A DNA stretch of 36,361 nt, from the NCBI GenBank assembly GCA_003550305.1, contig QKYT01000017.1, positions 94,405-130,765 on the forward strand. The letters run 5' to 3'. The DNA is from Glomus cerebriforme. Lineage: Eukaryota > Glomeromycota > Glomeromycetes > Glomerales > Glomeraceae. This document shows positions 24,101 to 33,043 of this stretch, one piece after another. The position numbers were made by a program, and so were the translations under genes. Each line of letters begins with the position of its first letter. The first letter of the stretch is position 1. Below the pieces are notes generated by a model that was given only the letters and a program-made list of their open reading frames with translations, ran no database searches and had not been told where the DNA came from.

Positions 24101-25390
24101 TTTTGGCTAAACGAGTATTTAAAAGCCGAACCATTGCTTTACGAGTTGTTTTGAGTAACGTTATAGGTCTCGTATTATTTAAATTACATTCCCATTCCTT
24201 CGGTTTAGGAATGGGATAAACATTAGCTTCTCTCCAGGCGTTAGGTATATCATTAAGGATTATACATTTGCAAATAAATTGCCAAAGGAGCGTCGAAGTT
24301 TTCAGTCCAAGGTGTTTGAGCATTTCATTGGTAATCACTGATGGACCTGGTGCTTTGTTATTAGAAAGTGCATTTAATGTATTTATCCATTCTTGAAAAG
24401 AAGGAGGCGACATTAAATGTCGATATATATTTTCATCAATATGTGCTTTAGGAGTGTATTGATCGAGCCATCATAGAGGAATCTCTTTAGGTATTTGTGT
24501 CCCTCCAGCGCATTGTTGAAAATGTTGGTTAGTTAACTTTTTGATTTCATTAGGATCAGTAATTAAAGTGGACGTGCCATTATTTGATTGTAAAACACGA
24601 TCAATTATAATAGTACATTTATTTCTATCAAGAAAAGAGTCGATCATGGAACTTGGATTATCTTTATAATTGTCGCATCATTTTTTGATAAACTCTTTAA
24701 TATTTTTATCATCTTGTTTTTTGATCAATCGATCATAACGAATTTTAAGAACTTTATGAAAAGCTCTGATTTGTTGTCTAACATTCATAATGTTAGTCGC
24801 GTCGATCGATGTCGGTAATTGAATGTTGTAACAGTTGGTTGAAGCTGTAGATTCAATTTTAAATTTAATCGTATTCCACGTAGATTGTATGCTTNGAAGA
24901 TTGTTATNGAAGTTCTTAACATTTAATTTGGTAATAATTCGGTTAAGATATCTAATCTTGCCATAAGCTTCTGTTATATGTGTTGGTGCACGTGGTTTAT
25001 ATTTGATAGAAGTCATGTGATTGTCAACGGTCGTTATTGCAGCGTTCATAATTATTCTTTGAATAATTGTCCAATATGTGTTTAGATCAGATGCTTTATT
25101 AATGATCATAGGGTTCGCTAGGAACTGATCGACTCTTGCATCTGTTGCTTGTTGTAATTCTTGCCATTTATTTGTGGTCATGGTATCGAAAGAGAAAATT
25201 CTTTTTTTGAAAGAATTTTGCTTTAAAGAGGCTGATGTATTGTTTTCAAATAAATGGTCTCTATAAAAACTAGCATATACTCCTTCGTGGTCAGTATTAT
25301 AAAGTTCTGGATGAAAAATTCCACTTTGTATTGTTTCTAATATTAAGTCACGTGAGATCCAGATGAAATCAAGCTCGTTCAGTTTGGTTT
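21110..25390 (-). mobile_element. LINE copy 2, truncated at both ends
   Basis: Minus-strand LINE with ORF2 from the C-terminal end of the endonuclease to just after RNase H and the C-x2-C motif. The 3' part and poly-A are missing: homology starts abruptly at 21110 after an N. It extends about 320 bp farther 5' than copy 1, to about 25390. Beyond this, AGCT-rich unrelated sequence begins (25395-25470). The exact right boundary is uncertain by about 20 bp. Confidence 0.8.
21110..25390 (-). pseudogene. LINE ORF2 (endonuclease end, RT, RNase H), copy 2
   Basis: Same frame and domains as copy 1. The extra 5' part reads KLNELDFIWISRDLILETIQ and then YNTDHEGVYASF, the end of an AP-type endonuclease domain (the TDHE resembles its conserved S/TDH motif). 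The same six TGA stops occur (24678, 24471, 23391, 22995, 22917, 22773). RT (FMDD) and RNase H (DEDD) residues are present. The C-x2-C...H...C motif (CPMC...HIWTCDCH) is complete here. Stops and lost ends mean no full protein. Confidence 0.85.
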
Positions 25391-25394
25391 CAGT

Positions 25395-26900
25395 TCAAAA
25401 AGCAGCTGTACCAGCTCTGAATTGAATCGCTCTAAAAAACCAGCTCTCAGTGAGCTGCTCAGAAATAGTTTGGATATTTATCTATGTAGTTTTTTTTTTG
25501 TAGAATTGATAGTTGCTTGAATCGGTAAATAATCCCTTGCCATATTAATCAAAATTGGAAATTCGCTCAAATGGGCCTGCCATCACCATTTGGTAGAATT
25601 GATAATGCAAGATAATGATTCAATTCTGTTTATTGTTGAAGATGTAGATCAAAAAGAAATTCTTATACTAATCAAACTCAAAAAAGGAATAAAACTTTTC
25701 TTTATTTTTTGATAGCAAAAGTATGGAAAAGATTAAAGAATTGAAACTTAAACGCAAAAAATAATATTTATTCTATTTATTTTTACATCAGGATCAATGA
25801 GCTTAAACTAATATAGTAAGTAAATCGTGTATAGTACATAAAAAACATTTCAGAAATTCCAGAAATAAGCTGTGACATAAAAAACATTCTGAAAGGTGAA
25901 ATAAATATAAGTTCCCATGAAGGTCTTATCAAAAGATCATCAAAACATGCAAAATTTTGGATGTAATAGTGGTGTAATTTCTATAATCCATTTCTTACTC
26001 TGTACTCCTCCATTTATAATTCCATTATCTAGATTTTAGATTATAGATTATAGAGGAACGGCCCACCCACCTTCCATGCGAATGACCACCCTAGCTATAT
26101 ATGATTTTTTTCTTTCGTCTGATGGGCAGTAATGTTGTGTTGCACATTTCCATTTATACTTTATTTTTTTATGTGATGTAAAATCTCGTATAACATATGG
26201 TAATTCCCTTTTTTAGTATTTAAGCCGTAGTTTCTTATATAAATTACATAGTTTTATGCGCTTTTTTTTCGCTTGAAGGAAAAAATTCTCACATCCATAT
26301 AAATAAATATACCTTTCCCCCTATATTATGACAATCGCCAGATTTTTTTTTGTTTTTTTCCTTCTTTTTCACCTGAAAAATTGATAGAAAAAAATATATT
26401 TTTTTTTGCCTTTTCACCTAATCTAGTAGTAAACAAGTGTAGCATATATTTTATGAAGAGAAAAAGCTTTTCTTTTTCAATATAATGTAATTTAAATTTA
26501 AAGGGAAATAACTTTTATCTCATGATTTTATCTCCTTTTTTTTCGATCTCAGAATGTTGGGTAATCTGAAAAAAATTATCGTATCATGGTAATGTGGGAA
26601 ATTATCAAAAAAATAAATAAATAAATAAATAAAAGATCTGATCTTCACATGTCTTTTAAAGTAACATTATAACTTTAATCCTCAATTTTTTTATTTTTTA
26701 TTGTTATTATAAATTTAAATTAATTCACATTTTTGAATTTTAGATTAAAAAAAAATTAAGTTATCATGCCTGCTAAGTTGTCTACGATGGATGTGTTATG
26801 TACAGTACATGAGTGCTCTGAAAGATTAGCTCAGGAATACTATTAAGGAGATTACTGTTGTGGTGAAGGTTAATGATGGGGACCCATTGAGAATAATTTA
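25395..26900. other. AT-rich intergenic DNA with AGCT-rich patch and ATAA microsatellite
   Basis: 25370-25470 has several CAGCT/AGCTG words, partly inverted (CAGCTGTACCAGCTCTG; TCAGTGAGCTGCTCAG), probably the edge of another decayed element. An (AAAT)n run lies at 26610-26634. A short frame at 26767-26841 (MPAKLSTMDVLCTVHECSER) is not recognised. No gene is supported. Confidence 0.4.
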
Positions 26901-26904
26901 TTTA

Positions 26905-27150
26905 AAATAAAAGCATTTATTCCCATTGATACGAGCTGTCCATAAAAACCAGGGCTTGACTCTACCGAAGGTATCCATCGCATTGGATGGAAACAATTTT
27001 TCTCCTAGGCAGGCTTATGTCGCTCTCAGCAGGGATAATATTTTAATATCCTACCTTGACAGATCAGCGTTTATGGTTGATCAAGATGTCCTCCTTGAAT
27101 ATCAAAGGTTATCTAATATTTCTGAGACGAATCTTCACTTATTTTCATAA
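26905..27150 (+). pseudogene. Pif1-like (Helitron) helicase C-terminal relic
   Basis: The frame reads LIRAVHKNQGLTLPKVSIAL, then QAYVALSRDNILISYLD. The H-K-x-Q-G-L-T-L and Q-A-Y-V-A-L-S-R blocks are the last conserved motifs of Pif1-family superfamily-1 helicases. These occur in Helitron transposons and in many free copies in fungi. The Walker motifs are absent and no valid gene start exists, so it is a fragment. Open for 74 codons to a stop at 27148-27150. Confidence 0.7.
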
Positions 27151-27714
27151 ATATCACTGCTTCAAAAAAAGAATTCCATTGCTGATCTTTTATCACTTTT
27201 ATCACACTTCCAAATCTCGATCATATAAAAAATAACTTGAAACGTAGACCAATAAAATTTTAACATTTTTAATATTTTAAATTAAACTTTTTAAACTTTA
27301 TTTGCAAATTACAATGTTCATTTCATTACGAAGCTATATAATAAACCCGATTCCTCTCCCAATTTTCTATCATATCGAGAAAATATATCACTGATCATCT
27401 ATATCACCCACCCATCCCTAACTATAAGTGGATATCATTTTAGATAACAATAAAAAAAAAGAAATTATAAATCTTAAGGATATATTTTAACTATAAGTTG
27501 AATGTGTTAATCTTTGGTAATTTAATCTAAAATAAATAATTAAATAAATAAAATAATAAATTTTAATATCAATAATTTTAAAATCATTTAAAATTTAAGG
27601 ATTAATATTAAGATTAGTAAAATCAATAGGTTCTATGGATTCTATAAAATAAAATAAAAAAATAAAAAAATTAATATTACATTATTTTGAAACAAAGTCA
27701 AATAATAAATAGTA
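27151..27714. other. AT-rich intergenic DNA, 3' side of kinase gene
   Basis: Nothing coding is seen. The part from about 27440 is nearly all A and T and lies just past the kinase stop, so it probably includes its 3' untranslated region. Confidence 0.4.
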
Positions 27715-29175
27715 TTAATTACTTGAACATTCTTCCTCTGAACCTGCATTTTTTGGTTTTTCCTCATTATCTACATTTTTTGGTTCGGGTAAATTATTGA
27801 AATTCAATAGTCTACTTGTATAAATAGCTTGATGATGTGTAATATATGTAAGTTTACTATTATTTGATTTTGTAAGTGATGCTTGTTTTTTATTGATTTC
27901 ATCTGCTTCAACACTTTGTTTATAAATTTCACTATCCTTTGTATTCTTATCTATTTCATTCCACCATTGTCCAAATATTTCATATAAATATTTTGCGGTT
28001 GGTCTTTTTGATGGATCAGCATCTACACATTGTTTAAATATATCAATTATTAATTGAGGGACGTTGATATTAAAACTTGGTCTAAGTCCCTGGCAGATTT
28101 TTATTGCTAAAAACTCTTCATGTGCCATATCATGATAAGGAGGTAATCCANTAANNANTTCATATATAATAATTCCAAAGCTATAAATATCACTTTCTTG
28201 TGTATATTGTTTTCCTCTTAAAACTTCTGGTGCTACATATGGCAATACTCCATATACTTTATCATCTTTTTCATTTGCTGGTTTACATAATCCTAAATCT
28301 GTAATACAATGATTCCTACCTCTAATACCTAATATATTACCACTATGAAAATCCCGATGAGTTAATCCCTTTTTATGAATTTCATTAAGACCACATGCAA
28401 TCTCACTTAAAATATAAGGTTTGTCATCCCAGCTCAATGATTTGAAATCTCTGTTTAATCTTTGTCTTAAATTACCATTTCGTGCGTATTGCATTACCAT
28501 CATAAAATTACTGGTTTTAGGATCTTTAGTAATGCCATAAAGAGGAATAACATAATCTGATTTATTCATTTTCAAGTGTAAATTTATCTAACAATAATAT
28601 AAAGTAAAACTTAGTTTCCATTTGAAGTATTGATTAAATTACGCATTAAAGAATATTACCTCTTTTAAAAATTCCGTTGTTATATTTTTTGAATTATTTA
28701 AACTTTTTAATGCAACATCTTCATATTCGTCCTTCCATTCTGCTTTATATATTGTTCCAAAACCTCCCTTTGTAATATATGCAATATTTTCAAATTTATC
28801 ATATTCAATCCATTCTAATTTTTCCCATTTGCTTGTTGCTTTAAGTTGAGATTCTTGGATAAATTTATCAACTTCAGCATTTCCACTGCTCCAATTTTGG
28901 AAATTTTGTTGAAAATGTTTAGCGCTTGATTGACACCACCTATAATGAATATTAGGTTGTTTGCATTCTTTACATAAACCATACCATTTATAACGTTCTT
29001 TTAATTCTTCATTTATTATTAGTTTATCAATTAACAATTTTTGTTCTTCAGTTAAATTATGATATGGATTATTGGAATGTTTAAAATCTTTTATTTGTTC
29101 AATTACATCGTCACTGAGATATTCTTGCTTATTTTGGCGTTTATTAGAACGAAAGAAGTTTTTTATAAAAGCCAT
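27715..29175 (-). CDS. Protein kinase with N-terminal C-x2-C...W-C motif, complete, two exons
   Basis: Exon 1 is 28660-29175 (172 codons), intron 28588-28659 (72 nt, GT-AG, phase 0), exon 2 27715-28587, giving 462 residues. N-terminal motif CKECKQPN...RWCQ at about 68-82. Kinase domain: Gly loop ITKGGFGTIYKA (134-145), ATP Lys in VALK (157), catalytic loop HRDFHSGN (249-256), metal-binding DLG (269-271) in place of the usual DFG, and VAPE (290-293). After it comes YTQESDIYSFGIIIYE. All catalytic residues are present, so it is probably active. The C-terminal tail ends SRLLNFNNLPEPKN and acidic residues. Four Ns at 28151-28157 hide the residues before GLPPY. It is nearly identical in design to the kinase at the window start; both belong to a family greatly expanded in Glomeromycotina. 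Partners unknown. Confidence 0.9.
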
Positions 29176-30316
29176 AACGTTACAAAATTAGGATGTTTGT
29201 CAGAGATGTTAGGTAATACAAATAATACTATAATTTTTTATTGTTATTAGAAATTTCAAGGTATCAAATATTTAAAATTGAAATTAAAAATGTGAACCGA
29301 AAAAAAATTTTTTCATTTATACCGACGGAGAATTTTTTTTACCTGTACAACATTCAGTGTAACTTTCAAAATCAGAAGGATTTATATGTGGGCGTATGCA
29401 TATGCATAATTATAATTAATCGATTTCGGCATTTAGACATGCAGATCAATATGTTTATTTATAAACATGTTATTTATAGAATATGGATATTTTGCAGACG
29501 TAAAATGTAAGAATAAGGAAGATAATTATAACGCGTATTTACGTGACAACGCGATGTTTATATTTTATTTTTCGCGAATTTGTGTAATGCAATAAAATAT
29601 AAATTGAGGTTGATATCGCCGGGTAGGTGGTGGGGGGACTGGAAGGAGGGTAATAGTTAAAGTATAAAAAAAAAAATCTTTTTTGTAAATTTTAATTACT
29701 ATCACTGTTAATATTTTTAATTTTTTACTTTATTTTTATTATAAAGTTTTTTTTAAAAAAAAAAAATTTTTTTTTTTGAAACAAATTAATAAATTTACTA
29801 ATGATTCGGCAGTAATATTTAAAAATTTATTTCAAAATGACTATCCTTATATTTCATTAGAAAAACCTTTTAAGGAAAAAAAGAGTCTAAATTTAGCGTA
29901 ACACGATTTTCCTATGATTAATATTTTGCATGATGTATTACATGATTTTTATGGGTTGTTAATAACTCATGATTTATTCTAAATAAACATTTCGTAATCT
30001 TTAAAATAAATTAGAATCAACTATAATTTGGTAATTATTATATAAGAATTTAATTCTAACTTTAATTTTTTTCATCCATACTTCTTCCGTAAGAGTGGAC
30101 ATTTTTTTAAATACAGAATATACTGTATAAGAAATCAAGTCTAGAGAAACTCAAAATACAAATAATTACATTCACAAAAATAAAAGATATTAGAAATTTG
30201 GTTTCTTTTAAAGCGAACAGTGTACCATAAGGGTCTTATATCATTTAGAGTTTATTTAGGATTAAGGATCTTACATACCCTAAGGCAGCATGAGGATCTA
30301 AGAAACAATTTTGTAA
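29176..30316. other. Upstream DNA shared with the first kinase copy
   Basis: It aligns with 583-1433 at the left end of the window. It includes a right-only insertion at 29817-30136, which ends just before AAGTCTAGAGAAACTC. Long A and T runs lie at 29735-29778. No coding region is supported, but the two copies stay clearly alignable, so regulatory sequence may be present. Confidence 0.55.
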
Positions 30317-30440
30317 GAAGTTGGTAAAGTAAAATTATCGTTCTCCTTATTTATGATGAATTTTGTCAACTAATAAAAAGAACTTTATCACATATTAAAA
30401 TAGCAAACATTTTACCTGAATTTTTTAAATAATTCAAAGG
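30317..30440 (+). pseudogene. BTB/POZ domain relic (right copy)
   Basis: It corresponds to the second half of the left relic: EVGKV followed, after frame changes, by LSHIK and NILPE. The first part of the domain present at 1673-1747 is missing here. Not functional. Confidence 0.45.
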
Positions 30441-30486
30441 TAAGAAATAAGAAAATTAAATTATTAAAATAATTTTAATTTCATTA

Positions 30487-31285
30487 TGTTTATTTTAAGA
30501 TACAGAAAACGATTCCAATTCTTCTGGAAGTAATTTTGATTGTGTATTATAAAATGATTTAATATTATTATTTCATAAACATTTTTATGTGAATATTTTA
30601 TAATCGCATTCGATGCTTCTTTTTCACTCATAAAATTTTCCTCAACACCAAATTCTAATACTTTCTAAATATTGACAATTATTATAAATTGTACTCTTCC
30701 AATTCATTATTTTTAAACCCAATAGAGAGTTTTTTAAGATTTGGACAAAATTTAGCAATAGCTAAATTTAATGAATTATATCTATTACCAAAAACATTAC
30801 CTATATAACATTCTTTTAAATTGCTTCCATTATTTTCCAAAAATTTTATCAATAGCTTATATTTTGGACATGCATTTTAAATTTTTAAAATTTGTAATTT
30901 TGGATAAATAGCATATCGTAATTTTTCAAAATCCTTAAAACATTAATAATTCTCAAATGATAATTCAAGTTCTTGTAAATTTGTAAGTTTAATAATAAAT
31001 GATAATGAAAAATAATCTTTTATTGTATAAAGATATAACTTATTAAGTTTTGTAAATGAAGAAATTATATCTTTCAAATCTCCATCTGTATAATAATTAT
31101 GCTCAAATATTTTAAATTTTTTTGAGCAAAAATTAAGTCTATTAACCCCTTTGAAACAACTCATTTAACAGTTAATTCTAGTGATAATATATTGTAGCAT
31201 ATTTGAGATAGTTTGAAAAATAAGGATCATTTAATATTAATTTTTTTAAAGAACCAATTTGACTCATATGCAATTTAAATAATTC
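30487..31285 (-). pseudogene. F-box/LRR-type protein fragment, degenerate (right copy)
   Basis: From 31285 downward the frames read EQELFKLHMSQIGSLKKLIL, NDPYFSNL, then GVNRLNFCSKKFKIFEHNYY, TDGDLKDIISSFTKLNKLYL and TNLQELELSFENY, the leucine-rich middle of a Rhizophagus F-box-type protein. Stops and indels separate the pieces, and the 3' part (30487-30880) is more broken than at 1932-2384. It extends farther 5' than the left copy, whose homology ends near 2640. No F-box is present. Confidence 0.6.
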
Positions 31286-31858
31286 TTGTTCTAATATACA
31301 GTATATATACAGTATTATTGTTTAAATTTTGAAATGAAATAGTTTGTTGCTTTTTAAGAAATTTCTCGAGTTTGTAGAGAACGTTATATATATATAAACT
31401 GGAAGAGTTTTACATAATTTATCTTTTATGTAGTATTATGTAATCCGCAGGAAATGATCACATGATCCCAATAATTATATATTATTTTAATTGTAAGCCG
31501 CTTAATGGGTTCCGTTTCCCAGGTTAGGATAGCAAATTTTGTCATGTAGCACAGAGGCTTCACGCTAATTTTATATTATTTTAAAATAAAGAACGCCCAT
31601 TTGTATCATATGATTTAATGTAATATCATAATCGTATGATTGTTTACTAAATCTAAATAACAATGGGATACCCATAATATAATTCTGTATTACTCCTTAA
31701 TTATAATAATTTTAGCCCCTTCATAAAATTTTTCCCAAATATATATTGTATATATATAAGTATAATTTTATTGGATAATTTTTAGAGGAGGTTATCATTA
31801 TATATTAAGGTGTATGATAGTTTACCCCCTAATACTTACGCTCAAAATTGGATTCATC
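31286..31858. other. Intergenic DNA with candidate TATA element
   Basis: No gene is seen. TATATATATAAG at about 31750 lies roughly 100 nt before the ATG of the next gene and could be its core promoter. A less AT-rich stretch (31495-31570, CCGTTTCCCAGGTTAGGATA) may be part of an unidentified repeat. Confidence 0.35.
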
Positions 31859-32739
31859 ATGTCGCAAAACGATGAAAAAATATACTCTATGTGGTGCTCG
31901 AAACTTGATCTTGCAGGGCATCGCTTGCTTGCCATCGAACGGCAAGAAGGAAGTCAAGAAGTAAGACGTATTGAAATTGTTATCGATGAAGAAGTATCAT
32001 TTGAAAAATATCTCAAGTTTTCAGAAAGTGAATCAGAGATTTCTGTTAAATGCCGCTTGATTGGTGGAAAGATTGAAGCATACGAAATACCTATTAACCC
32101 TCATGCACTATTGCAAGCAAAGTTAATTTTTATCGTGGATAACTGGAATGATCAATTTTTGGCAATCTTGGGTAAATTAGATATTATCGTGGGTACAAGA
32201 GATATCTATCGTTGTGACCTTTGTGTTCAACCAATAAATCGTCCAATACCTTAAGGTTCACGACCAGTTAACTCATCGGGACAACCATACCCAACTTTAG
32301 TTGTAGAAATTGGTAATATGGAAAGTTTAAAAAGTTTGCATAATATGGTTGAGGGATACTTTTCTGCACGTACCACGATTCAATTGTATTTAGCAATAAA
32401 GATATTTCCTCATCATCAGGATAATACTTTTGCATTGCTTGCGATCCAAATAATCAAAATCATAATCCAACAATTCCTGTAATCGTAAAGTCCTTCGGAA
32501 TAGCACATATACATATTTACTCTCAAAACTATCTTTTAAATACTATAAATATTCCAGCAAATATAATTACTGGCGTTGGATTTGGAGGAGTTCCTTGTAA
32601 TGTTGTTAATATTCAAGAATATCAAATGGATATTCCTACTGACTTACTTTTTGATAGTGTTAATATTCCTGCTAATACACCTGCTAACTTTAATATAGAT
32701 TTATTTAAATTGCAAAATGAATTAGCTAGAGCAATTTGA
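31859..32739 (+). pseudogene. Uma2/DUF820-like (PD-(D/E)XK nuclease fold) protein, one stop and one frameshift
   Basis: Start chosen at ATG 31859 (MSQNDEKIYSMWC); an in-frame ATG at 31814 is less likely. The frame runs to a TAA at 32252-32254, then continues in the same frame (GSRPVNSSGQPYPTLVVEIG) until about 32430, where a one-base shift leads to NIPANIITGVGFGGVPCNVV and the end LQNELARAI at 32739. Adding one base gives 293 codons. GTRDIYRCDLCVQP followed by YPTLVVEIG is the D...xVVE pattern of the Uma2 family, related to restriction endonucleases. This layout is common in Rhizophagus proteins of unknown function. TAA could be CAA (Gln) with one C-to-T change. Pseudogene or sequence error. 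Confidence 0.6.
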
Positions 32740-33043
32740 CTGTATGGATGGAGATTTTTCGAAATTGACCTCCAGGATATCATTATTGCAAATTTCATAT
32801 AAAATGCAATAAATCGGATGTAATAGCATAAACATCACTTAAAATTTACAATAAGGCAATAAAGGTCAAGTTATTGATGAGATCTTTATTAATTATTTTG
32901 TGAAACAATGTAATAATATATGGTTGAAATAGTCGGAGAAGACTCCCTATGTAAAAAAAAATGTCCACAAAATGTCTAGGCATATATTGAAATTTTCAGA
33001 GATTGTAGTTTTATGACATAAACACATAGGATATATATTTTTT
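32740..33043. other. Intergenic DNA between convergent genes
   Basis: It lies between the 3' ends of the Uma2-like gene and the protease gene, which converge. AT-rich, no gene seen. Confidence 0.45.

Noticed and set aside
17801..24680. TGA read as tryptophan in the LINE
   Set aside because: Tryptophan is encoded by TGG throughout the same frame, including right after one of the stops, and genes in the window end at TAA or TAG in normal fashion. CGA-to-TGA decay explains the pattern more simply.
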